A stretch of 26,408 bases of DNA, taken from assembly GCA_910587395.1 (NCBI GenBank), contig CAJULJ010000037.1, forward strand, positions 1 through 26,408, read 5' to 3'. The notes beneath the pieces were generated by a model, which was given only the letters and a program-made list of their open reading frames with translations, did no database searches and was not told where the DNA came from. The position numbers and the translations under genes were made by a program. Source of the DNA: an uncultured Oscillospiraceae bacterium (GTDB taxonomy: Bacteria > Bacillota > Clostridia > Oscillospirales > Oscillospiraceae). Positions 7,674 to 15,184 of this stretch are shown in pieces; positions within the stretch are counted from its first letter, which is position 1; each line of letters starts with the position of its first letter.

Positions 7674-8233
7674 GCCAGGAACCGATTTTTGAGCGGCTGG
7701 CCGCTCTGCTGCTGGAGCGGCTGAGACGGGAGATGGTGCCGGCGGTGCTGAATTCGCCGGACGACATTAAAATGACCTATCCAGGCTCGGAGACGGACTA
7801 CCGCTTTGGGGTGTTCCTCTACAATATGGAGGAGCTCCGCTCCTGCGGCCCGCCGGCATCCATCCGCATGGACGAGGAGACCCGGCGGCATCCTGACCGT
7901 CTGCTGGCGCTCCACTTTCTGCTCTATGCCAACCGGAAGGTGCCCTTTGACAGCCTGAGCGTCCTGGACGAAATGGTGCTTGTGGAGGCCGCCATGCGGG
8001 CCGCGCACAGCATGGGCCCTCTGACGCTGGACGGACAGGCGGTGCGCTCCGCCCTGCATGACCCGGTGCTGTCGGAAAAAACCGCGCTGTGGCAGAGCCT
8101 GAGCAGCCCGCTCCAGCCCGCCGTCTATCTGACGCTGGAGCCGGTGCGGGTCCCCAGCTCCCGTATCCGCCGCACACCGGCTGTCCGGGAGTTCCAGCTC
8201 AACTCCAAACGGAAGGGTGTGAGCCAGGTATGA
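7670..8233 (+). CDS. DUF4255 / Afp16-Pvc16-like sheath-tube terminator
   Basis: A 187-aa protein with GGAGG just upstream and its ATG overlapping the preceding stop. It shows the DUF4255 pattern: an N-terminal LAALLLERLRREM helix, a central beta-stretch ending FGVFLYNMEEL, the conserved PDRLLALHFLLYA strand at 76-87, and a downstream helix with MVLVEAAMRAAHSM. The C-terminal region is positively charged (SRIRRTP, NSKRKG). In Afp/PVC particles this family caps the end of the sheath and tube distal to the baseplate and stops their growth. In Afp and PVC it is the last structural gene; here it precedes the PAAR, sheath and tube genes. Family assignment is confident. Confidence 0.9.
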   Translation: MSQEPIFERLAALLLERLRREMVPAVLNSPDDIKMTYPGSETDYRFGVFLYNMEELRSCGPPASIRMDEETRRHPDRLLALHFLLYANRKVPFDSLSVLDEMVLVEAAMRAAHSMGPLTLDGQAVRSALHDPVLSEKTALWQSLSSPLQPAVYLTLEPVRVPSSRIRRTPAVREFQLNSKRKGVSQV

Positions 8234-8616
8234 GCTTCTGCCTCTGCACCGGCGCGAGCCTCTCATGCTCCTTTGGCGCCGCTCCGGTTCCCTTCAGCGC
8301 CCTGCCCGTCCCCAGAGTGGTCATCAGCGGGCGGCCCGCCGGCGCGATGACGGATATGGCACCTATGCTCAACATCCCGCCCTTCGGAACGTGCAGCAGC
8401 CTGGCCAACCCCACGGTGGCCTCCGCCACAGCGGCGGCGTTGGGGGTGCTTACCCCCATGCCCTGCATCCCCGTCCCGGCGGGGCCCTGGCTGAACCCGG
8501 CCCCCAAGGTAATCATCGGCGGACAGCCGGCCATCTCCGACGGCAGCAAGCTGATGTGCGCGTGGGGCGGTCAGATTTCCGTACAGTTCGCCGGTCAAAC
8601 CTGCGTACAACTATAA
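8230..8616 (+). CDS. DUF4280 PAAR-like spike-tip protein
   Basis: A 128-aa protein coupled by ATGA to DUF4255. It follows the DUF4280 pattern: CLCTGASLSCSFG at the N-terminus, MTDMAPMLNIPPFGTCSS, NPTVASATAA, a CIPVPAGPW segment, and a C-terminal CAWGGQISVQFAGQ. Several conserved Cys residues and Gly/Pro-rich turns suit a compact metal-binding cone like the PAAR tips of contractile machines. It would cap the gp5-like spike encoded at 14033. It is separated from that spike by about 5.4 kb, whereas in Afp the PAAR gene (Afp10) lies among the baseplate genes. Family call is confident; metal binding is inferred. Confidence 0.88.
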   Translation: MSFCLCTGASLSCSFGAAPVPFSALPVPRVVISGRPAGAMTDMAPMLNIPPFGTCSSLANPTVASATAAALGVLTPMPCIPVPAGPWLNPAPKVIIGGQPAISDGSKLMCAWGGQISVQFAGQTCVQL

Positions 8617-8637
8617 AAAAGAAAGAAGGTATTTTCT

Positions 8638-10356
8638 ATGGCGGAATATTTATCTCCGGGCGTCTATGTGGAGGAATTTGACTCCGGCGTCAAGGCCATG
8701 GAGGGCGTTGGCACCAGCACAGCAGGGTTTGTCGGCCTGGCGGAAAAGGGGCCGGTGACGGGCCGGCCGGTCCTGCTGACCAGCTTTGCGGAGTATCAGC
8801 GCCGGTTCGGCGGGTATCTCTCCGATCTGGAGTACGGTCCCTACCGCTTTCTGCCCAATGCGGTGGAGCAGTTCTTTACCAATGGGGGCAGCACCTGCTA
8901 TGTGATGCGCACCGCTCCGGAGGACGCGGCCTGCGCCAAGAGCGGGGAAGGGCCGGTCACGGTGCGGGCCAAGGATCCCGGCGCCTGGGCCAACACCATG
9001 CAGGTGTTCTTTACCCGGAGCACCCGGGCCAGGACGCAAGTCCTGAACACCCAGGAGGGCGTGAGCGGGAAGCAGTACCTGCTGAAAAACGCCGCCGGTT
9101 TCCGGGTGGGCGACCTGGTCATCTATCGAGGGGAGGACGGCTCCGCCGCCTACCACAAGGTCACCGCCCTGAACGGCCTGCTGATCTCCTTCCAGGAGGC
9201 GCTGCCGGAGGACGCGGTGGACACCAGCTTGGTGCCCACCCGCACGCTGGAAGCCTGCGGGGTGGACATGGTGATCCGCTGCAGCGGGCAGGAGGAGAGC
9301 TATCCCGGCTGTTCCCTCAACTCGGCGGCCCCCGACTATCTCCTCGCGGCGCTGGAGAAGTCCAACATGGCGGCTATGACGTTGAATATTCCGGACCGTG
9401 CGGACGACCCGCTGGTCCTGCTGGGCGGGAGCGCCAGCGCGGAGAGCCTGCGTGTGGAGCTGAGCGGTGGGCTGAACGGCACCATGGACAGCGTGAACGC
9501 GGGGACCTTCAACGGCACCGATCTGGGACCGGGCAAGCGCTCCGGCATTGAGGCGTTCCAGGAGATCACCGATGTGTCCATCATGGCGGTTCCCGGCGTG
9601 ACGGACGCCAACGTGCAGGCCAAGCTGATCGCCCACTGCGAGGGGCTGACCAGCCGGTTCGCCGTGCTGGACGCTCCCCTGGACTGCACCGGCGTGGACG
9701 AGCTCAACCGCCACCGCAGCGCTTATGACACCTCCTACGCCGCCCTGTACGCTCCCTGGGTCCAGGTCTACGACCCCCTGCTGCGCCGGCCCGCCTTCCT
9801 GCCCCCCTCCGGCTCCATGTGCGGAATCTATGCCCGCACGGACATACAGCGGGGCGTGTTCAAGGCCCCCGCCAACGAGGTAGTCCAGGCCTGCACCGGA
9901 CTGTCGGTGAGCTACAACGCGGCGGAGCAGGGCAAGCTCAACCCCAACGGCGTCAACCTGATCCGGGCCATCCCCGGCCAGGGCATCCGGGTTTGGGGGG
10001 CCCGCACCTGCTCCAGCGATGGGAACTGGAAATATGTAAACGTCCGCCGCCTGTTTATCTTTCTGGAGGAATCCATCCGGGCCAACACCGGCTGGGTGGT
10101 CTTTGAACCCAACGACGAGGGTTTGTGGTCCCGGGTCCGGGGGACCATCTCCCTGTTTCTGGAGACTCAGCGGCGCATCGGCGCGCTGGCTGGCTCCACG
10201 CCGGAGCAGGCCTACTATGTTGACGTGGGCCCCAACACCATGACCCAAGACGACATCCTCAACGGGCGGCTGATCTGCGAGATCGGCGTGGCCCCGGTGC
10301 GTCCGGCGGAGTTTGTTATCTTCCGCATCACCCAGATCACCCAGGCCGCGACCTGA
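8638..10356 (+). CDS. Contractile tail sheath protein
   Basis: A 572-aa protein with an AGAAGG ribosome site upstream. The N-terminus MAEYLSPGVYVEEFDSG and TAGFVGLAEKGP are classic sheath signatures; the C-terminus has NTGWVVFEPNDEGLWSRVRG, SLFLETQRRIGALAG, YYVDVGPNTMTQDD and APVRPAEFVIFRITQ. These C-terminal segments form the inner sheath domain that clasps neighbouring subunits and the tube. The middle (about 100-300) is the variable outer domain. Only one sheath gene is present, whereas Afp and PVC carry three. Contraction of this polymer drives the tube into the target membrane. The 21-nt gap before it gives it its own translation start, consistent with high output. Confidence 0.97.
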   Translation: MAEYLSPGVYVEEFDSGVKAMEGVGTSTAGFVGLAEKGPVTGRPVLLTSFAEYQRRFGGYLSDLEYGPYRFLPNAVEQFFTNGGSTCYVMRTAPEDAACAKSGEGPVTVRAKDPGAWANTMQVFFTRSTRARTQVLNTQEGVSGKQYLLKNAAGFRVGDLVIYRGEDGSAAYHKVTALNGLLISFQEALPEDAVDTSLVPTRTLEACGVDMVIRCSGQEESYPGCSLNSAAPDYLLAALEKSNMAAMTLNIPDRADDPLVLLGGSASAESLRVELSGGLNGTMDSVNAGTFNGTDLGPGKRSGIEAFQEITDVSIMAVPGVTDANVQAKLIAHCEGLTSRFAVLDAPLDCTGVDELNRHRSAYDTSYAALYAPWVQVYDPLLRRPAFLPPSGSMCGIYARTDIQRGVFKAPANEVVQACTGLSVSYNAAEQGKLNPNGVNLIRAIPGQGIRVWGARTCSSDGNWKYVNVRRLFIFLEESIRANTGWVVFEPNDEGLWSRVRGTISLFLETQRRIGALAGSTPEQAYYVDVGPNTMTQDDILNGRLICEIGVAPVRPAEFVIFRITQITQAAT

Positions 10357-10386
10357 GCCCATCAATGCTGAGGAGGGAACCATACT

Positions 10387-10821
10387 ATGGCTGACATCAT
10401 ATACCCGTACAAAAAGTACAACTACAAGGTGCTCATTGACCAGTCCGAGGAGGCCGGCTTTTCCGAGGTGTCCTCCCCCGACATCACGGCGGACCCCATT
10501 GAGTACCGGGAGGGCAATATGTCCGGCAAGACCCCCGGCAAGCAGCCCGGCATTTTGAAATATTCCAATGTGACCCTCAAGCGGGGCACCACGGAATCCA
10601 AGGTGTTCTGGGACTGGATCAATGAGATCAAATCCGGCACGGTCACCCGGAAGACCGTGGTCATCACCCTGATGGACGATGAGATGAACGAGGTGGCCTC
10701 CTGGCAGCTGGAAAAGGCGTGGCCCACCAAATACACCGCCCCCGACTTCAACGCCACCAGCAATGAGATCGCCATTGAGAGCCTGGAGCTGGTGACGGAG
10801 GGCATCTCACGGACCGCTTAA
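10387..10821 (+). CDS. Inner tube protein (Afp1/Pvc1-like, gp19 family)
   Basis: A 144-aa protein with a GAGGGA ribosome site. It matches the T4 gp19/Hcp-like tube family: an N-terminal YNYKVLIDQSEEAGFSEVS strand pair, GKQPGILKYSNVTLKRG, then SKVFWDWINEIKSG, and a C-terminal ASWQLEKAWPTKYTAPDFNA followed by EIAIESLELVTEGI. It polymerises into hexameric rings inside the sheath and carries cargo in its lumen. It lies directly after the sheath, as in Afp, PVC and most CIS loci. The second tube gene at 11403 is the baseplate-proximal paralogue. Confidence 0.95.
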   Translation: MADIIYPYKKYNYKVLIDQSEEAGFSEVSSPDITADPIEYREGNMSGKTPGKQPGILKYSNVTLKRGTTESKVFWDWINEIKSGTVTRKTVVITLMDDEMNEVASWQLEKAWPTKYTAPDFNATSNEIAIESLELVTEGISRTA

Positions 10822-10836
10822 AAGGAGAGATGAAGG

Positions 10837-11205
10837 ATGGAGCTGCAAACCGTGTATCCGTTTCGCCTGCCAAAGGGCTATCTTGACGGAGAGGGGACTC
10901 TGCACCGCGAGGGCCGGATGCGGCTGGCAACGGCGGGCGACGAGCTCAGCGCCCTGCGCGACCCCCGGGTGAAGGCGGACGAGAGCCGTCTGAACGCGCT
11001 GATTCTCAGCCGGGTGGTCACCATGCTGGGCACTCTGGAGGAGGTGACACCGGAGGTCGTCGAGGGCCTGTTCATCTCCGATATGGAGTTCCTGCAAAAT
11101 ATGTACGACACCATCAACAAAGCGGAGAAGCCCCAGATCCAGGTGACCTGCCCCCACTGCGGGGAGAAGTTTGTGGACACCATAAATTTTCAGGGGGCGG
11201 GATGA
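10837..11205 (+). CDS. Phage tail assembly chaperone-like protein with CPHCG motif
   Basis: A 122-aa protein with AGGAGAG upstream. The N-terminus TVYPFRLPKGYLDGEGTLHREGRMRLATAGDEL resembles, in short blocks, tail assembly proteins placed after the tube in contractile-tail loci. Mostly helical sequence follows (LNALILSRVVTMLGTLEEVTPEVVEGLF). The C-terminus contains CPHCGEKF, a zinc-knuckle half with only one Cys pair, which might be completed by a partner or a second chain. A chaperone or assembly role fits its position between the two tube genes. Its stop overlaps the ATG of the next small gene (ATGA). Confidence 0.7.
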   Translation: MELQTVYPFRLPKGYLDGEGTLHREGRMRLATAGDELSALRDPRVKADESRLNALILSRVVTMLGTLEEVTPEVVEGLFISDMEFLQNMYDTINKAEKPQIQVTCPHCGEKFVDTINFQGAG

Positions 11206-11381
11206 ACCTCCAGCCCCCCAGGGAGCTGTACCGCCAGCTCTCGTTCATCTCGTACTATTTCCACTGGGGGTTAGAGGACGTGCTGGAGCTTCCTCACTTG
11301 GAGCGGGAAAAATTCTGCCGCGAGATCAGCCGGATTAACCGGGAGGCCAACAGCCAGGAGAAAAATCTGTTCGAAGTTTGA
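11202..11381 (+). CDS. Small DUF6760-like CIS protein
   Basis: A 59-aa protein starting at the ATGA overlap with the chaperone-like gene. It begins MNLQPPRELYRQLSFISYYF, continues HWGLEDVLELPHLEREKFCR, and ends with EISRINREANSQEKNLFEV. The LYRQLSFISYYFHW and EISRIN blocks match the short helical proteins annotated DUF6760 in eCIS loci, where they sit beside the baseplate-proximal tube gene as here. It may correspond in position to Afp6. Its function is unknown. Conserved placement and close coupling argue that it is real despite its size. Confidence 0.75.
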   Translation: MNLQPPRELYRQLSFISYYFHWGLEDVLELPHLEREKFCREISRINREANSQEKNLFEV

Positions 11382-11402
11382 CGGCAAAGGAGCGTGCGCT
11401 GT

Positions 11403-11816
11403 ATGGACCCACTGGCCGCCTATACCTTCCGCGTCTGGCTCGGGGAGGATGAATACGGCTTTTCCAAGGTATCCGGGCTGAGCCGGGAGTCGGAGGCCGT
11501 TGTCTACCAGGAGGGCGGTCTCAACAACCGGGTCCACGTACTGCCGGGGGTGGTAAAAAATCCAGGGGTCCTCCGCCTGGAGCGGGGCGCTTACGCGGGC
11601 AAAGAGTTCCCCTTCTATCTGGCGGGGGAGCGGCTGAGTGAAACGCTCCGCATCGACATCCGTCCCTCCGGATCTTCCAAGGGGAAAGGTAAGGTCTATG
11701 CGCTGACAGGCCTTTGGGTGAAAAAATGGGAGGCTGGTGAGCTGGATGCGCTGCAAAATACGCTCCTTATCGACCGGTTTGAGCTCAATTACGATTATCT
11801 CTACATTTCAGAGTGA
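11403..11816 (+). CDS. Second tube protein (Afp5/Pvc5-like, baseplate-proximal)
   Basis: A 137-aa protein. The ATG at 11403 is preferred because AAGGAG (11387-11392) is 10 nt upstream; the GTG at 11394 is only 1 nt from that site. The sequence AAYTFRVWLGEDEYGFSKVS, VVYQEGGLNNRVHVLPG and PGVLRLERG is the gp19-type tube fold in the variant used for the first ring above the spike. The C-terminus LDALQNTLLIDRFELNYDYL closes the barrel. In Afp and PVC this protein adapts the hub to the main tube. The next gene's reading frame may begin inside its 3' end. Confidence 0.92.
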   Translation: MDPLAAYTFRVWLGEDEYGFSKVSGLSRESEAVVYQEGGLNNRVHVLPGVVKNPGVLRLERGAYAGKEFPFYLAGERLSETLRIDIRPSGSSKGKGKVYALTGLWVKKWEAGELDALQNTLLIDRFELNYDYLYISE

Positions 11817-12372
11817 CCGGGCCGCCCGGCTGTCCGGCGGCCTGCGCCGGTCCCGGGCCGGCCGGCATGGGCACGGCGGTTTTGCTCAGGAGCTGATTTA
11901 CCGGAGCGTGGCGCCCCTGGCGCGGCCCATCCGGCAGCCCGCTCCGCAGATCATTCACAATACGGTCCACCAGACCGTAGTCCACCTGCACCAGACCACA
12001 CACCAGCGTGTGTTCAACCGTTTTACCGCTGCCGGCAGCGGAATGACAGAGCTGATTGTCCGTCAGGCTCCGGCCCCTCCGCCGCCGGAGAATGGCATTG
12101 ACCCCTCCCGGCCCACCCTGATCGCCGGCAGGCTGCTCCGGGTACTGTCCACCGACAGCGCGCAGAAGGTTCTCCAGCCCTTTTTCTACCGCATCGTCCA
12201 AAACTTTCTGGAGCAGGAGCGGGAAATTCGGCAGAGCAGGCCGTCTCAAACTCCTCCGGCGGTGAGGTATGGACTGAGCGGCGCTGAATTTCAGGCCCTG
12301 GTGCGGAGCGTGACGGACGCTGTCAACCGCCAGAGCCGGCTGAATCTGCTGCGCCGGGGAGGGAACCCCTGA
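11737..12372 (+). CDS. Unrecognised CIS-locus protein, His-rich helical region
   Basis: Up to 211 aa; I do not recognise a family. The start is uncertain: GTG 11737 or ATG 11746 (both preceded by GGGAGG but overlapping the second tube gene by 70-80 bp), or GTG 11908. A His/Gln-rich amphipathic stretch (QIIHNTVHQTVVHLHQTTHQ) lies in the first half. A Pro-rich linker (APAPPPPENG) follows, then a helical C-terminal half (LIAGRLLRVLSTDSAQKVLQ, FLEQEREIRQSRP) and a final block GLSGAEFQALVRSVTDAVNR. Its stop overlaps the start of the gp53/Pvc7-like gene. It sits between the tube and hub genes, so a structural or assembly role is likely, and it is one candidate for a short tape-measure substitute. 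Coding is well supported by codon use and coupling; function is unknown. Confidence 0.7.
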   Translation: MSWMRCKIRSLSTGLSSITIISTFQSDRAARLSGGLRRSRAGRHGHGGFAQELIYRSVAPLARPIRQPAPQIIHNTVHQTVVHLHQTTHQRVFNRFTAAGSGMTELIVRQAPAPPPPENGIDPSRPTLIAGRLLRVLSTDSAQKVLQPFFYRIVQNFLEQEREIRQSRPSQTPPAVRYGLSGAEFQALVRSVTDAVNRQSRLNLLRRGGNP

Positions 12373-12959
12373 TGGCCGACCTGGAAAAAGCGTTTATCTG
12401 TGATCCGGACAAGCCCAACAAGAAATATTACGTCCAGTTCAACCCCAACACGCTGGAATATTCCGCCGGCCGGAGTCAGGATTCGTATCAAGGCGTATCG
12501 GTGCCGGACGGGCAGGGCTTTGCCCGGGAACCGCAGATGCAGTCCCCGCTTCTCTCGCCCCCAGAGGGGTCGCTGCTGTCCGTCAAGCTGTTTTACCACA
12601 CCTACACCGGCCCGGAGAATTTTTCCGACGTGCGGGCAAAAATCTACAATATCCGGGCCTTTCTGCCCTCCGGCAAGGGAAACAGCAACGTATCCAGCCC
12701 CCGAATCCAGTTTTCATGGGGGACCCTGACCTACGTCGGCACACTGGAATCCTTTCATGTGTCCTATCAGATGTTTGCCCACGACGGCACGCCGGTTCAG
12801 GCCGAGGTATCCATCGCAATCCGGGGCGAGGACCTGGACGTAAGCGCGCAGTCCAACAACCAGGCCCAAAGCGGCGGGAAGAAGCTGGAGCTGGAAGCGG
12901 CGGAGGAAGCCCCGCCTCCGGACGACATCATCTGGCTGTTCCAGGAAGAGGAGGAGTAA
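12372..12959 (+). CDS. Pvc7/Afp7-like (gp53-type) hub-tube protein lacking LysM
   Basis: A 195-aa protein beginning at the base that ends the previous stop. FICDPDKPNKKYYVQFNPNT, LEYSAGRSQ, LLSVKLFYHTYTGPENFSDV and RIQFSWGTLTYVGTLESFHV are typical of the CIS tube-associated family (Afp7/Pvc7, gp53-like), and so is the ending SYQMFAHDGTPVQAEVSIAI. Family members usually carry a C-terminal LysM domain; here the fold is followed only by a Gln/Asn linker and an acidic tail (PPPDDIIWLFQEEEE). It would clamp the gp27-like hub to the first tube ring at the baseplate. Loss of LysM could mean no peptidoglycan contact at this point. Family call is confident; the consequence is inference. Confidence 0.88.
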   Translation: MADLEKAFICDPDKPNKKYYVQFNPNTLEYSAGRSQDSYQGVSVPDGQGFAREPQMQSPLLSPPEGSLLSVKLFYHTYTGPENFSDVRAKIYNIRAFLPSGKGNSNVSSPRIQFSWGTLTYVGTLESFHVSYQMFAHDGTPVQAEVSIAIRGEDLDVSAQSNNQAQSGGKKLELEAAEEAPPPDDIIWLFQEEEE

Positions 12960-12964
12960 ACGCC

Positions 12965-14032
12965 ATGAAGTTTTCTTCCCTCTACGAAACCTATGAGGCC
13001 ATGCGGGAGCCCGGCTTCCGCCTGAAGGTGGACGGAACCGAGCTGGAGACCGGCGAGGACGCCCGTCTGCTCCGGGTGGAGTGCGAGCTGACTTCCACCG
13101 GCCAGGCAGGTATGCTGCGCCTGGAGGCGGCGCTGAACCCAGACGGGGAGCGCGGCGCGGCGTGGTTGGACGCGGTCCGGCCCGGCGCCCTGTGTTCCCT
13201 CGCCCTCGGTTATGGGGACAGCCTTACCGATGTGTTCTGCGGCTTCTTTTATGACGTACTCTGGAACGACCCTTTAGATGGCGGGACCACCCTTTTGGAG
13301 GCCCTGTGCCTGGACGTGCGGGGGCGTTTGATGCTCACCTCCTGCGCCGACGCGAGGGCGAAGCGCACCCTGTCTCAGCTGGTGGAGGCGATATTGGGCC
13401 AGAGCTGCTGCGCCGAGCTGGCCTCCAAGCGGACGGTAAGCCAGCCGCCTGAGGACTGGGATCTGCCCGTCCAGCGGCCGGGAGCCTCCGACTACAGCGT
13501 GGTCTGCGGGGCGGCGGATTTTCTCTGCTATGAATTTTGCGCCTTTGCGGATGAGCTGTACTTTGGCCCGCCCAGGCCGGAGAGCGATCCTGCCGTCACC
13601 TTCGACGGCCCCAACGGCTTGCTGCGCCTTGCCCGCCGCCGCACTTTGGCGGGGCAGTGCGCCGCTGTAGCGGTCAGCGGCGCGGATGACACTGGAGCGC
13701 GCATTTACGCCCGCCAGGCGCGGACAAGCGACAGCGGCTTTGGGACAGACAAAATGAGCGGGGTGCTCACCGGGGATTTCCATCAGCCGGAGTCCCTTGT
13801 GCGGACGATGGCGCAGGCCCAGTACCTCTCCCGGGCCAGAATGGAGCGGCGCCAGTGCCGGGCGGGCGGGCTGTCCGGACAATGCGTGGGCCTTCCTGAG
13901 CTTCGCCCAGGACGTTTTATCCAGACGTCGGATTTGAGCCAGCCTGTCAACGGGACTTATTACGTGCATACCGTCCGTCATGTCTTGGACGAGACGGGTT
14001 TTCAGACCTGGTTTGAGGCGGAGGATAAATGA
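12965..14032 (+). CDS. gp27-like spike hub (phage protein D / VgrG N-terminal type)
   Basis: A 355-aa protein starting at 12965 with GAGGAGGAG upstream. It shows the pattern of gp27/protein D hubs: an N-terminal domain with FRLKVDGTEL and CSLALGYGDSLTDVFCGFFY, then LEALCLDVRGRLMLTS, and RTLSQLVEAILGQ at 130-160. A later domain has MSGVLTGDFHQPESLVRTMAQAQYLSRARM, given here in parts, and a C-terminal strand set NGTYYVHTVRHVLDETGFQT. Three copies would form the ring that joins tube to spike. In Afp8/Pvc8 the hub and spike are one VgrG-like chain; here they are split into this gene and the next, as in phage T4. The next gene starts right after the stop. Confidence 0.85.
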   Translation: MKFSSLYETYEAMREPGFRLKVDGTELETGEDARLLRVECELTSTGQAGMLRLEAALNPDGERGAAWLDAVRPGALCSLALGYGDSLTDVFCGFFYDVLWNDPLDGGTTLLEALCLDVRGRLMLTSCADARAKRTLSQLVEAILGQSCCAELASKRTVSQPPEDWDLPVQRPGASDYSVVCGAADFLCYEFCAFADELYFGPPRPESDPAVTFDGPNGLLRLARRRTLAGQCAAVAVSGADDTGARIYARQARTSDSGFGTDKMSGVLTGDFHQPESLVRTMAQAQYLSRARMERRQCRAGGLSGQCVGLPELRPGRFIQTSDLSQPVNGTYYVHTVRHVLDETGFQTWFEAEDK

Positions 14033-14770
14033 ATGGCGGAGCGTGAAATCCTGCGGGGCAAGGTGACGTCCTATCCCACGGACAGCGACAAGGGGCTTGT
14101 GGAGGTGTCCATCAGCGCCTATGACGGGGAGAACGACACGGTATACGCGCGGGTGGGGCAAAGTATGTCCGGGGTCTACTGGCTGCCGGAGATTGGGGAC
14201 GTGGTGGAGGTGGAGCTGTCCGGCATCCCCGGCTGTGAACCCCGGATTCTCCACATCCACCGCCCAGAGGGAGATGAGCAGACCGGGACGTGCTGGACGG
14301 AGGAAAACAATATCAAGCAGCTTCTCACCCGCTCCGGCCACCGCGTCACCCTGGACGACACCCAGGACGCGGCCGCCGTTACCGTCCGCACCGCGGGTGG
14401 CCTGGAGCTGAAGCTGGAGGACAAGCCTCAGACCGTCATACTGAGGGCCGAGGGAACAGACGAGCCGGTCCTGCTATTGGATATGAAACATGATGAGATC
14501 AAGCTGGCCGCTGGCAAAAAGCTGACCATCACCTGCGGCGGGGCTTCCATCACCTTTGACAGCAGCGGGAATCTCTCCGTCCAGGCCAAGGGGAAGCTGG
14601 CGCTGAGCGGACAGGAGATCGCTCTGGACGCCAAGGGCAGGCTGACCGCCAAGGGACAGCAGGCTGAAATGACCGGCTCCATGGCCGCGAAGGTGTCCGG
14701 CCAGAGCCAGTTGGAGCTGAGCTCCGGCGGAGTCACCCAGGTCAAAGGCGGTATGGTGAAGCTCAACTGA
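14033..14770 (+). CDS. gp5/gpV-like spike protein with OB-fold and beta-helix
   Basis: A 245-aa protein. The first 85 residues form the OB-fold typical of gp5/VgrG (ILRGKVTSYPTDSDKGLVEV, VYWLPEIGDVVEVELSG). Residues 90-245 are repeating beta-helix strands (ELKLEDKPQTVILRAEG, KLTITCGGASITFDSSGNLS, KLALSGQEIALDAKGRLTA) ending in Gly-rich repeats. Three chains would wind into the membrane-piercing needle, with the PAAR-like protein from 8230 as its tip. The gp27-like partner is directly upstream. Unlike T4 gp5 there is no lysozyme domain. Confidence 0.93.
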   Translation: MAEREILRGKVTSYPTDSDKGLVEVSISAYDGENDTVYARVGQSMSGVYWLPEIGDVVEVELSGIPGCEPRILHIHRPEGDEQTGTCWTEENNIKQLLTRSGHRVTLDDTQDAAAVTVRTAGGLELKLEDKPQTVILRAEGTDEPVLLLDMKHDEIKLAAGKKLTITCGGASITFDSSGNLSVQAKGKLALSGQEIALDAKGRLTAKGQQAEMTGSMAAKVSGQSQLELSSGGVTQVKGGMVKLN

Positions 14771-14787
14771 CAAAAGGAGGCGTGTGT

Positions 14788-15156
14788 ATGGCGGCAATGG
14801 CATTCCCCTGCCGGCTGGAATCCGGCCTGGGCAGGTTTCGGCCGCTGACTGAGCTGGAGGAGATCGCCCAGTCGGTCCATCTGATTTTATTCACCCGGAA
14901 GGGGGAGCGCCGGTTCCGGCCCCAATTCGGCACACGGCTGGACCAGTATGCCTTTGAGACGATGGACACCACCACCTGCAGCCTGATCCGTCAGGAGGTG
15001 GTGGCCGCTCTCCAGGCCTGGGAGCCGCGCATCGGGAACATCCGGGTGGAATTTGACCCCAGGCCGGAGGAGGGGCGGCTGGTGGCGCTGGTCTCCTATC
15101 AGGTGCGGCGCACCGGGGCCGCCGCCAGCCAGCCGGTCAGCCTGCCCACAAATTGA
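14788..15156 (+). CDS. gp25-like baseplate wedge protein (Afp9-type)
   Basis: A 122-aa protein. The ATG at 14788 lies 7 nt after an AAAAGGAGG site; the GTG at 14782 is too close to it. The sequence has the gp25/TssE-like signature: ELEEIAQSVHLILFTRKGER, RFRPQFGTRLDQYAFE, then IRQEVVAALQAWEPRIGNIR and a final strand LVALVSYQVR. The RFRPQFGT turn corresponds to the conserved region that starts sheath assembly on the baseplate. It lies after the spike gene and before the gp6-like genes, the same order as Afp9 relative to Afp11/12. Confidence 0.93.
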   Translation: MAAMAFPCRLESGLGRFRPLTELEEIAQSVHLILFTRKGERRFRPQFGTRLDQYAFETMDTTTCSLIRQEVVAALQAWEPRIGNIRVEFDPRPEEGRLVALVSYQVRRTGAAASQPVSLPTN

Positions 15157-15184
15157 CCGGTGCAAAGGTATGAGGTGACGCGCT

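Noticed and set aside
8650..10383. Long open frame (577 aa) on the minus strand opposite the sheath gene
   Set aside because: It is a mirror of the GC-rich codon use of the sheath gene, has no ribosome site or recognisable domain, and the + strand product is certain. The same applies to the other long antisense frames, for example opposite 13274-14341 and 16625-17599.
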